40,117 bases of DNA from Clostridia bacterium (GTDB lineage: Bacteria; CBDUZB01; JAGLHV01), in the NCBI GenBank assembly GCA_030595925.1, contig JAUVLC010000007.1:1-40117 (forward strand), read 5' to 3'. The first letter of the stretch is position 1, and the number at the start of each line of letters is the position of its first letter. The notes below the pieces were generated by a model. That model ran no database searches. It was not told where the DNA came from and worked only from the letters and a program-made list of their open reading frames with translations. Shown here one piece after another: positions 9,498-16,236 of this stretch. The position numbers and the translations under genes were made by a program.

Positions 9498-9704
9498 AGA
9501 CTTTTGCAAAATATCTTTTTCTCTTTTTTTGTCATTCCTGCCCCCTGCGGAAGCAAGGCTAAACTTGCCCCGTGAAAACGGGGAGCAGGAATCCATTACA
9601 TTATAGATTCCGCATCATCCTCCGCCTCAGGCGGATTAGGCGGAGCGGAATGACCCGCCTTATGGAATGGCGGATAAACAGAATATTGTATTTTGCAGAA
9701 CTCT
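9498..9704. repeat. R3 element (MITE-like) abutting a stop codon
   Basis: Ends AGACTTTTGCAAAATATC and TATTTTGCAGAACTCT, with GTCATTCCTGCCCCCTGCGG and CCCCGTGAAAACGGGGAGC inside. Its right end touches the stop codon (9705-9707) of the upstream PII gene with no spacer. Confidence 0.85.
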
Positions 9705-10025
9705 TTAAAGTAACGCCTTTTCCTGTCGTTCTCCAGTCCTTATCCGGACAGCATCATCTATTGGTAAAACAATAATTTTACCATCTCCTAATTTCCCTGT
9801 ACCACAAATATCAATCATTACCGCAATTAATTCTTCTACCTGTTCATCTGTCGCATATATTTCGATTTTAGTCTTGGGTAAAATCAGATACGCTTCCGGC
9901 CGGGTAGTTTCTCTTCCAAATCCTTTTACTTCGGTAATAGTCATTCCACCCACACCCGTTTCCCGTAAAGATTCTTCTAATTCCTTCAACTTCTCGGCAC
10001 GGATGATACACTCAATTTTTTTCAT
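9705..10025 (-). CDS. PII-family protein with shortened T-loop
   Basis: A 106-residue PII protein starting MKKIECIIRAEKLKELEESL. The B-loop (GTGKLGDGKIIVLP) and C-loop (AVRIRTGERQ) are intact, so nucleotide binding is expected. The T-loop is short: only about ten residues (ETTRPEAYLI) lie between GFGR and LPKTKIEIY, where GlnB/GlnK proteins have about seventeen, and the usual modified Tyr is missing. Its targets are therefore probably not those of classical GlnB. The ATG at 10025 is preferred because an in-frame GTG four codons earlier overlaps the GGAGG ribosome-binding site. First gene of the torF-amtB operon, about 90 bases downstream of a sigma54 promoter. Confidence 0.9.
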   Translation of the reverse strand: MKKIECIIRAEKLKELEESLRETGVGGMTITEVKGFGRETTRPEAYLILPKTKIEIYATDEQVEELIAVMIDICGTGKLGDGKIIVLPIDDAVRIRTGERQEKALL

Positions 10026-10111
10026 TTTAAATCTCACCTCCCTTTATATTAGAATATCAGGTAAAATATCTAACATCCCCCTTAACCTGAAGCTTCTCTA
10101 TTACTCTCCTA

Positions 10112-10127
10112 CGCAATTATATTGCCA
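10112..10127 (-). promoter_or_regulatory. Sigma54 (-24/-12) promoter for the PII-torF-amtB operon
   Basis: The minus strand reads TGGCAATATAATTGCG, with GG and GC exactly 10 bases apart, matching TGGCA-N6-TTGC. Expected transcription start is near 10100, giving a leader of about 75 nt. The site and the DNA beyond it are duplicated from the nifH promoter region (25024-25039). Confidence 0.85.
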
Positions 10128-10227
10128 AACCATTAAAAACAAAAAAAAACACCCGGATTTAAAACTAAACCCAAGTGGTTTTCTTACTCTCCCGTCATTC
10201 CTGCAAACATAACTCTAATTTTTATGT

Positions 10228-10293
10228 GGTAGCCGCAGGCTTTAGCCTGCGTAATTTCCCCGTCGATAACGCAGGCTAAAGCCTGCGACTACC
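10228..10293. repeat. R1 palindromic repeat
   Basis: GGTAGCCGCAGGCTTTAGCC ... GCCTGCGACTACC palindrome, part of the duplicated segment. Confidence 0.9.
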
Positions 10294-10376
10294 AATAAGG
10301 AAATTGTGACAGGGAATAAAACTTCAACAATAATCTCACAAACTGTTTTCTTTATGCTTTGTTTTTAACACTTTGA

Positions 10377-10418
10377 TTAAATTTTAACATCTTTATCTAT
10401 TTTAATCTTGTTTTTTTC
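10377..10418 (-). pseudogene. Remnant of an ntrC 3' end
   Basis: Thirteen codons plus stop on the minus strand read EKNKIKIDKDVKI, against EKYEIKIDKDVKI at the end of the intact NtrC protein (25402-26841). The next bases diverge. It is only the tail of a duplicated ntrC copy and has no start or function of its own. Confidence 0.8.
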
Positions 10419-10463
10419 TGCCTGTCCTGCGAACAAATTGTGGTACAATTAATATTTTTATGT

Positions 10464-10487
10464 GGTAGCCGCAAGCCTGCGGCTACC
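10464..10487. repeat. Short R1 palindrome
   Basis: GGTAGCCGCAAGCCTGCGGCTACC with terminal inverted arms and no long spacer; a minimal copy of the R1 family. Confidence 0.8.
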
Positions 10488-10515
10488 AAAAACAAGTTTA
10501 TGACATACTCTGTAA

Positions 10516-10628
10516 CAGACTGTGTCGTAACTCTGATTTCTAAAACAATTGTAGTTGCCTCATTTATGAGGCATCATTATTATCCGTTTCGCCCAATAAA
10601 TTGGGCAACTACATTGATTATGACACAC
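10516..10628. repeat. R2 element (MITE-like)
   Basis: CAGACTGTGTCGTAACTCTG at one end and GATTATGACACAC at the other are inverted. ATTGTAGTTGCCTCATTTAT and TTGGGCAACTACATTG form the inner arms. Confidence 0.85.
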
Positions 10629-10669
10629 CATAGAAAACAGGAATTCTTTTTGTTGCTTTCTTTTTACCC

Positions 10670-11503
10670 TTACCCCATAGACCCCATACTGGCAAAGCTA
10701 AAAATCCTGCCAAAATGAATTTCGGGCACCTTGCCACGACACATAAACAGGGTAGAACTAATTATTTCAAATTTGTACTTTTTTAATATTTTCTCTGCCA
10801 TCTTATTTGTGGAGGGAACATCTAAAATTATTTTACTTTCTAACTCCAAATCAGACAAAGCCGAAACAAATAATTTCTCAGCTATTTCTCCCTTTTCACT
10901 TTCTAATTCCCAGGGGCCGATAGTAATAAAATCTCTTATGCCGCCATACATTAAAAATCCAAAAGGCTCAAAACATACTTGAAAATTACGGGAAGATAAA
11001 AACCGGGAAATTAAAAAAAACCTTTCTTCTCTCCATAAAGAAGCATCTAATTCAATGAACCTTGCACTGCCCGGAATAAGTTCGGATAAATTTTCCACAC
11101 TATTAGCAAGTTTTACTACTCTACCCAGCCAACGATTTACCGGCATAATTCTCTTAAAACCAAACCTTTCATACAATTCCTCTGTCTGCTCAGCTGCATT
11201 TAAAAAAATTGGCCCTTTTTTTTCTTTCTTTAAATAATTAATTGCCCGCAATAAAAGCTCTTTACCGATTCCCTTTGCCTGATGCTCCTTAGCTACAATG
11301 AAATTACTTATCCATGCACTTTTACTGTGGCAAAAAGTCATAATAGAACCAATTACCCGAGCATCTTCGGTACAAACAAAACAGCCTCTGGGATTAAATT
11401 TAATAAACATTCGGAACTCACTTAAATCAGATATCCAGCCTTCATCCAGAGTCATTTGTAAAATGGCCGATAAGTCTTCTTCCGTCATATACCTGATCTG
11501 CAT
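10670..11503 (-). CDS. GNAT-family N-acetyltransferase with C-terminal extension
   Basis: A 277-residue protein from the ATG at 11503. The GNAT fold fills residues 1-130: IRYMTEEDLSAILQM, FIVAKEHQAKGIGKELLLRA (the acetyl-CoA pyrophosphate loop) and AEQTEELYERFGFKRI. The second half resembles the tandem acetyltransferase-like domain of YitH-type proteins. Substrate unknown. The 11503 start is chosen because GAGGAAG lies nine bases upstream; extending the frame to 11542 would encode part of an R2 repeat end (CAGACTGTGTCATAAT) as protein. It stands alone between two repeat-filled gaps, so its link to nitrogen metabolism is only positional. Confidence 0.85.
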   Translation of the reverse strand: MQIRYMTEEDLSAILQMTLDEGWISDLSEFRMFIKFNPRGCFVCTEDARVIGSIMTFCHSKSAWISNFIVAKEHQAKGIGKELLLRAINYLKKEKKGPIFLNAAEQTEELYERFGFKRIMPVNRWLGRVVKLANSVENLSELIPGSARFIELDASLWREERFFLISRFLSSRNFQVCFEPFGFLMYGGIRDFITIGPWELESEKGEIAEKLFVSALSDLELESKIILDVPSTNKMAEKILKKYKFEIISSTLFMCRGKVPEIHFGRIFSFASMGSMG

Positions 11504-11523
11504 TCTTATTACTTCCTCGCTGT

Positions 11524-11870
11524 CAGACTGTGTCATAATCAATGTAGTTGCCCGATGAACCTGTAGTGAGTGTAAACGAAGTATTGGGCTAATGAATACC
11601 TTTTCCGACGGGAGTCATAAAGAGATTGTTAAAAAATACAAATTTTGTAGTCGCAAACTTTCCTCCTTACAGACTGGCGGACAAGTAGTTTGCGTGAAAA
11701 CGTGGTAATATTTGGTAATAATCAGCAAAAAAATTCGCCGGCTTCCTCTTCAGGCGGACCCGCCTTACGGACTGGCGGACAGGCAAAAAAGCCGTCGGTT
11801 ACCGTTTTTCAATAATCTCTAAATGTCGCCACTACAATTGTTTTAAAAATCAGAATTGTGACACAATCTG
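11524..11870. repeat. Composite R2 element carrying R1/R3 pieces
   Basis: R2 ends CAGACTGTGTCATAAT (11524) and GAATTGTGACACAATCTG (11870) are inverted and in the opposite internal orientation to 7053-7194 (ATCAATGTAGTTGCCC first, ACAATTGTTTTAAAAATCAG last). The middle holds a degenerate R1 (GTAGTCGCAAACTTTCCTCC) and ACTGGCGGACAGGC blocks. It fills the 400-base gap between the ABC ATPase and acetyltransferase genes; no gene was seen. Confidence 0.75.
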
Positions 11871-11904
11871 TGTGTAGACTATTTTGGTAGTATTGCCTTC
11901 TTTT

Positions 11905-12681
11905 TTATTCATTTACAAGATGGCATAGGGAAATTCTATCCCTTAATAATTCAATTTGCCCCGGCTCAGTTTTATCCTCTTGATGACAATCGCAATATTT
12001 TTTCTCTATTATCATCCGGCAATTGTCTTTTTTAAATATATTCTCCGGAAAATCTATCTGAACAATCCGGCCATTATCTAACACGACAACCCTGTCAGCC
12101 AAGGCAAAGGCTTCTTCAAAACAATGCGTAACATATATAGTAACAATTCCCAACTTCCTCTGGAGTTTGTGAATCTCCGTTCGTAAATATCTGGCAGTAT
12201 TAAAATCCAAACTGTTTAACGGTTCATCAAAAAGCATAATTTTAGGAGACGGAGCAACGGCTCTCGCCAAAGCAACCCTCTGTTTTTCCCCACCACTTAA
12301 ATCTTTGGGATATCGCTCAGCGAGATGTTCCATTTCCATTAATTTCAACAACTCATCTACCCTTGATTCCACTTCATCTTTGAGTTTGCCCTGCACACGA
12401 AGTCCATAGGCTATATTTAATTTAACATTTAGATGAGGAAATAAGATTAAATTTTGAAAAAGATATCCTGTTTTTCTCCGGAAAACAGGAAGTTTATCTA
12501 CCGAAACGTCGTCAAACAACACCGAACCTTCATATTCAGTGAGTCCTGCAATAACATTAAGTAAAGTGGTCTTTCCCGCACCCGTTGGGCCCCAAAGAAC
12601 GAGAAATTCTTTATCAAATATTTCCAGGTTTATTTCCTGACATATAAAATTTTTAATGTTTTTTAATTTAATATTAGGCAT
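11905..12681 (-). CDS. ABC transporter ATP-binding protein (NitT/TauT or molybdate type)
   Basis: A 258-residue importer ATPase: Walker A GPTGAGKTT (31-39), Q-loop YLFQNLILFPHLN, signature LSGGEKQR (127-134), Walker B KIMLFDEP and switch His in YVTHCFEEA. It energises the permease encoded just upstream (8-base overlap), and the lipoprotein gene is before that. The C-terminal tail carries an unusual CDCHQED segment. Sequence style fits both NitT/TauT and molybdate/sulfate importers. The position directly after the nif genes suggests import of something nitrogenase needs, but the substrate cannot be read from sequence. Confidence 0.92.
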   Translation of the reverse strand: MPNIKLKNIKNFICQEINLEIFDKEFLVLWGPTGAGKTTLLNVIAGLTEYEGSVLFDDVSVDKLPVFRRKTGYLFQNLILFPHLNVKLNIAYGLRVQGKLKDEVESRVDELLKLMEMEHLAERYPKDLSGGEKQRVALARAVAPSPKIMLFDEPLNSLDFNTARYLRTEIHKLQRKLGIVTIYVTHCFEEAFALADRVVVLDNGRIVQIDFPENIFKKDNCRMIIEKKYCDCHQEDKTEPGQIELLRDRISLCHLVNE

Positions 12682-13435
12682 ACTGTCTCCATTTATGGGT
12701 CAATTTGTATTCAAGATAAATAAAAAACCTCTCAAAGATTAAACACATTAATGCTAAAACAATCAGGCATACGATAATTATGTCTATTCGCAGCAAACTC
12801 TCTGCCCTCATCAATAAAGCCCCAATACCGGTGGGAATAGCCACCATTTCAGCAGCAATTATAACTCTCCAGGCCATCCCGGCTTCTAATCTTAAACCTG
12901 TAAATATGTTAGGTAATGCCAATGGTATAACTATTGTGGTTAAAATCTTCCATTCCGATGCCCCAAGACTTTGTGCTGCTTTAATAAATTCTTTATCTAC
13001 CCCTTTAATACCGGTAATTGTATTATAGAGCACAGGAAAAAATGAACAAATAAAAATGATTAATATCGGTAATATTTCACCTATTCCAAACCAGAGCATT
13101 AAAATCGGCAGCCAACCAAGAGCGGGTATAGGATAAAACAGACTAAGTATGGGATGGGCTATTTTATCTATCAACCTTTCATATCCCATTAGAATTCCTA
13201 TTGCTATACCGGCTGTAGAACCGGCAAAAAGGCCAATTAGAACTCTAAAGAGACTGCTCAAAAAATTATCTCCTAAGACCCCGTTAGCTGTTAAATGATA
13301 AAATTCCTGAATCACGACAGTAAAAGGGGGAAAAAAGAAATGTCCGGGAACAAATTTTAACCGGACAATAATTTCCCAGATTAATAAAAAAACCAATACC
13401 GGAATTAAATTATAAACAAACTTTATTTTTTTCAT
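12674..13435 (-). CDS. ABC transporter permease (NitT/TauT family)
   Basis: A 253-residue inner-membrane protein with about six hydrophobic spans and the binding-protein-dependent permease EAA loop (AAQSLGASEWKILTTIVIPL). LLIWEIIVRLKFVPGHFFFP near the N terminus and SLFYPIPALGWLPILMLWFG are typical of SsuC/TauC-like permeases. It overlaps the lipoprotein gene by an ATGA junction and the ATPase gene by eight bases, so the three are translationally coupled. Confidence 0.93.
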   Translation of the reverse strand: MKKIKFVYNLIPVLVFLLIWEIIVRLKFVPGHFFFPPFTVVIQEFYHLTANGVLGDNFLSSLFRVLIGLFAGSTAGIAIGILMGYERLIDKIAHPILSLFYPIPALGWLPILMLWFGIGEILPILIIFICSFFPVLYNTITGIKGVDKEFIKAAQSLGASEWKILTTIVIPLALPNIFTGLRLEAGMAWRVIIAAEMVAIPTGIGALLMRAESLLRIDIIIVCLIVLALMCLIFERFFIYLEYKLTHKWRQYA

Positions 13436-14445
13436 TCGAGAAACCTCAAATCAATAAAATCTTCCGCCTTAAATGATTCTTTGATATATTCTAATTCAAC
13501 ACAAGTATCTATCCCCTTCTGTATCTCCTGTGGATTAATATCAATAGTATTAACCAACCTTGTAGTCAAAGATTTCAAAATAGAACCTGGAGTAATTATA
13601 AGCTTGGAAGTCATATCTATCGCTTTAACCGGAAATATCTTTTTCCCGGCAATCTGTAATCCTTTGGCAACAATCTCCGCAGCTTCTTGGGGATGTTCAT
13701 TAATAAATTGTGTCGCTCGCTTTGTAACCCTTACCAATTTTTCAACTATAACAGGATGTTCATCTAAAAGTTCTTCTCTAACAACCAGGACACTACCCTG
13801 CATATCAGGACAAATGTCTTCAGCCGTTAAAAATACTTTAAGCCCTAATTCCTCTGCCATACTCGGAAACTGTTCACAGATAAAAGCCGCGTCCAATTGC
13901 CCCATTTTAAGCGCAAGAAGCAGTCTTTGTGGATTCATCCTTCTAACTTTTTTTAGTATTTGTTTTTTATCTAAATGATATTTTTCGAGCATCTTATGTA
14001 AAAGCAAATCAAGGGGACTGCCTTCACTGGTGCACCCGATACGAATTCCGGGCTCTTTCAAATCATCAATAGTTTTTACTTTAGCCGGATTAACTACAAA
14101 ACCATAACCGTATTTATGAACTCCGGCGACAATCTTTATCGGTACATTAGCATTAGCCCTGGCATTTATTGCCGGGATTAAACAAATATAAGCAGCATCA
14201 ATATCACCGTTTGACAGAGCAGCAGCAAGAGCCATGCCGGTTATATAATTTTCATAACTGGTAACAGTTAATCCCTCTTCTTTATACCACCCCTTTTGAT
14301 TTGCTATATGGGCACCGGCAGAATGGGTAGTAAATTCTACAGCTATTCGAATAGGCTTTCCGGTTGTTTTACTCTTTTTATTACAACCGGATATTGCTGC
14401 TAAAAACATTCCTCCTAAAATTACGAACAAAATGATTTTTTTCAT
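13432..14445 (-). CDS. ABC transporter substrate-binding lipoprotein (NMT1/SsuA-like)
   Basis: A 337-residue exported lipoprotein: signal peptide MKKIILFVILGGMFLAAISG with lipobox Cys21 (AISGC). The mature part has the NMT1/THI5/SsuA-type periplasmic-binding fold: PIRIAVEFTTHSAGAHIANQ, KGWYKEEGLTV, GDIDAAYICLIPAINARANA, and LKMGQLDAAFICEQFPSMAE. It delivers ligand to the permease/ATPase downstream. Ligands for this family include sulfonates, nitrate, thiamine precursors and aromatic acids, so the annotation should stay general. Start: ATG after CAGGAAT. Its operon follows the DUF364-type gene after an R1 palindrome. Confidence 0.92.
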   Translation of the reverse strand: MKKIILFVILGGMFLAAISGCNKKSKTTGKPIRIAVEFTTHSAGAHIANQKGWYKEEGLTVTSYENYITGMALAAALSNGDIDAAYICLIPAINARANANVPIKIVAGVHKYGYGFVVNPAKVKTIDDLKEPGIRIGCTSEGSPLDLLLHKMLEKYHLDKKQILKKVRRMNPQRLLLALKMGQLDAAFICEQFPSMAEELGLKVFLTAEDICPDMQGSVLVVREELLDEHPVIVEKLVRVTKRATQFINEHPQEAAEIVAKGLQIAGKKIFPVKAIDMTSKLIITPGSILKSLTTRLVNTIDINPQEIQKGIDTCVELEYIKESFKAEDFIDLRFLE

Positions 14446-14494
14446 TATTTTATTCCTGTAAAAATTAAAGTGATGTAAAAAATATTTTATTTTT

Positions 14495-14565
14495 GGTAGC
14501 CGCAGGCTTTAGCCTGCGTTTTTCTGTGTCTCTTCTCTCTACGCAGGCTAAAGCCTGCGGCTACC
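14495..14565. repeat. R1 palindromic repeat
   Basis: GGTAGCCGCAGGCTTTAGCC ... AGGCTAAAGCCTGCGGCTACC palindrome between the DUF364-type gene and the ABC lipoprotein gene; a close copy is at 15427-15497. Confidence 0.9.
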
Positions 14566-14657
14566 ATATTCCCATAATTACCATTATTCTTCCCCACATT
14601 ATGAAAAAATTCTTTTTTATTTATAATACTTTTCTGAGTTTTTTTACAACTTTTTAC

Positions 14658-15374
14658 CTACAAACCTTCCGGACAATATCTTTTCAGATTCAAAAGATAC
14701 ACCGCACCGGCACAGGTTACGCCGTAAAAAACAGTCGGTTTATCTTTTACTATAAATTGCTTGTAAGTTTCATTAACAAAGGTCGACCCTGTGACAAATA
14801 TTAAATTGCACCATTCTATATTTTTCTCTGTATTTTCAGGAGGTTCGACGATTATGCTATTAATCTTTTTTCCAATGTTGTCCTTATCCCTATCCGTTAC
14901 GCGAATTTCAAACTCTTCATTCAATGCTTCTACAAAACGAGGTTGTAAACCTGCCTGGAATATCTTCGGATTTTTAAACTCATTTTTTATAAATTGAACT
15001 ATTTTTTTTCGACACTCAACCGGTCCACAATCCCGACAATGGTCTGTTTTATCAATTAAACCCAAAGACTTTAAGACCGCATTAATAGTTGAAATAAAAA
15101 TTGCCCATCTGAAATTGTTATTCAATTCCATATTCATTATTTCATAAAAAGACCCCTCATAATTACCAAACATATCTGTAAAAGCCACACCGTGAGCACC
15201 ATTAAAATCAGCCTGCATTAACCTCTCCCGCCCCTTTTGAATCGGATAATCATTATGCTCAGGATTTCCTATCGCTTCCTCAGATGATAGTACTTTTGTT
15301 TTTATTTGCACCAGGGCATCTTTTATTTTATAATCCCTGATAATTCTGTTCATTTCTTTTTTAAGTGTTATCAT
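14658..15374 (-). CDS. DUF364/DUF4213-type putative metal-chelation protein
   Basis: About 238 residues from the ATG at 15374, chosen because AAGGAAAGAAGG precedes it; a longer TTG start at 15410 would run through this ribosome-binding site. The N-terminal part includes YPIQKGRERLMQADFNGAHG and AFTDMFGNYEGSF. The C-terminal Rossmann-like part has LIFVTGSTFVNETYKQFI and PTVFYGVTCAGAVYLLNLKR, the style of the DUF364 heavy-metal-chelation family. HCRDCGPVECRKK (three Cys in nine residues) in the middle suggests a metal or Fe-S site. Placed between the nif genes and the ABC importer, it could act in metal or cofactor handling for nitrogenase (inference). Confidence 0.7.
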   Translation of the reverse strand: MITLKKEMNRIIRDYKIKDALVQIKTKVLSSEEAIGNPEHNDYPIQKGRERLMQADFNGAHGVAFTDMFGNYEGSFYEIMNMELNNNFRWAIFISTINAVLKSLGLIDKTDHCRDCGPVECRKKIVQFIKNEFKNPKIFQAGLQPRFVEALNEEFEIRVTDRDKDNIGKKINSIIVEPPENTEKNIEWCNLIFVTGSTFVNETYKQFIVKDKPTVFYGVTCAGAVYLLNLKRYCPEGL

Positions 15375-15426
15375 TTTACAAATAACCTTCTTTCCTTTTA
15401 GTAATGTCAAAAATATTTTGTTTTTT

Positions 15427-15497
15427 GGTAGTCGCAGGCTTTAGCCTGCGTTTTTCTGCGCCTCTTTTCTCTACGCAGGCTAAAGCCTGCGGCTACC
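15427..15497. repeat. R1 palindromic repeat
   Basis: GGTAGTCGCAGGCTTTAGCC ... GCCTGCGGCTACC palindrome between the ferredoxin and DUF364-type genes. Confidence 0.9.
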
Positions 15498-15566
15498 ATC
15501 TTGCTGCAATTACCATTTTCATGCGTTATTACTATTAACTATACTATCAGCAGAAATTTATCTGAT

Positions 15567-15869
15567 TCATGCAATCAAGTGATTTTCTGCAAGTTTTCCT
15601 TCCTCAAGAGCATCAAGAATTTCATCAATAACCTCTTCTGTTACTTCTCCGTACCAGTAATTATCAGGATAAATTATCATTACCGGACCTTTCTCGCATT
15701 GCTTCAGGCATCCTGTACTGGACACCATTGCATCTATTCCCCTATCAATGATTTCTTCCTCCAGGTATTGCAGAAGACCCGGGGCTCCCTTCTTGTTACA
15801 TATTCCCTGGGGTTCACCCGTAAGTCTAAACGAATTACAGACAAAAAAATGATATTTAGGTTTGTTCAT
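15567..15869 (-). CDS. Thioredoxin-like [2Fe-2S] ferredoxin
   Basis: A 100-residue protein of the thioredoxin-fold [2Fe-2S] ferredoxin family. Cys11 and Cys24 (FFVCNSFRLTGEPQGICNKK) and Cys54 and Cys58 (SSTGCLKQCEKGP) are the four cluster ligands in the family spacing. PVMIIYPDNYWYG is the typical strand after the ligands. Such ferredoxins occur in nif clusters of anaerobes and may pass electrons in cofactor assembly or to nitrogenase; direct function is inferred from position after nifB. Start: ATG after GAGGAGG. Confidence 0.92.
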   Translation of the reverse strand: MNKPKYHFFVCNSFRLTGEPQGICNKKGAPGLLQYLEEEIIDRGIDAMVSSTGCLKQCEKGPVMIIYPDNYWYGEVTEEVIDEILDALEEGKLAENHLIA

Positions 15870-15923
15870 TCTTATTCCTCCTCGTATAATATGTTTTTGT
15901 TAAGTCCTTATATTTTATTTTTT

Positions 15924-15966
15924 GGTAGTCGCAGGCTTTCTTGTCCGCCTGTGGAGGAAGCCTGCG
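15924..15966. repeat. Half R1 palindrome with insert
   Basis: GGTAGTCGCAGGCTTTCTTG ... GTGGAGGAAGCCTGCG: one R1 arm whose centre is replaced by TCTTGTCCGCCTGTGGAGGA, as at 3750-3797. Confidence 0.75.
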
Positions 15967-16065
15967 TTTTTCTATAATAATTTCTTCTAAATCAAAATCC
16001 AACGAACTTTTAAACGCATACTCTTTCCAATTATCAATTAACCCTTTTCTTGCGAACTGTGTCAT
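15967..16065 (-). pseudogene. Possible gene remnant between ferredoxin and nifB
   Basis: The minus strand encodes GLIDNWKEYAFKSSLDFDLE then EIIIEK before running into the half R1 repeat at 15966; the start side is an R2 end (ATGACACAGTTCGCAAGAA). The amphipathic stretch looks protein-like but is bounded on both sides by repeats, has no ribosome-binding site and is too short to name. It may be what is left of a lost nif-operon gene. Confidence 0.3.
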
Positions 16066-16077
16066 AATTCTACTTTT

Positions 16078-16147
16078 GGTAGCCGCAGGCTAAAGCCTGC
16101 GTTTTTTTGTGCCTTTTTCTCTACGCAGGCTAAAGCCTGCGGCTACC
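16078..16147. repeat. R1 palindromic repeat
   Basis: GGTAGCCGCAGGCTAAAGCC ... AAAGCCTGCGGCTACC palindrome directly downstream of nifB. With 15924-15966 it accounts for most of the 367-base gap. Confidence 0.9.
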
Positions 16148-16236
16148 TGCTTTCCACAATTACCATTATTCTTCCACATATTATGAAAAAATCATCTTTT
16201 ATTTATGACTCTTATTTTGCTTTTGTTGATCAATTC

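Larger units (their letters stand above)
10112..10419. repeat. Duplicated promoter segment (copy of 25024-25437)
   Basis: The order sigma54 site, decayed terminator hairpin (CCAAGTGGTTTTCTTAC), CATTCCTGC, R1 palindrome (10228-10293), CAATAAGGAAATTGTGACAG, AAACTTCAACAATAATCTCA, CACTTTGATTAAATTTTAAC and CATCTTTATCTATTTTAATC is the same as at 25024-25437 with near-identical sequence. The other copy has about 100 extra bases including a second half R1 repeat. Together with the repeats at 10464-10628 this fills the 640-base gap between the PII and acetyltransferase genes. Confidence 0.9.

Noticed and set aside
11504-11542. Upstream extension of the acetyltransferase gene
   Set aside because: The added codons translate an R2 repeat end; a strong GAGGAAG ribosome-binding site supports the ATG at 11503.
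15856-16065. 69-codon reading frame between ferredoxin and nifB as a real gene
   Set aside because: Its start is an R2 repeat end, its second half translates an R1 repeat, it overlaps the ferredoxin start and has no ribosome-binding site.
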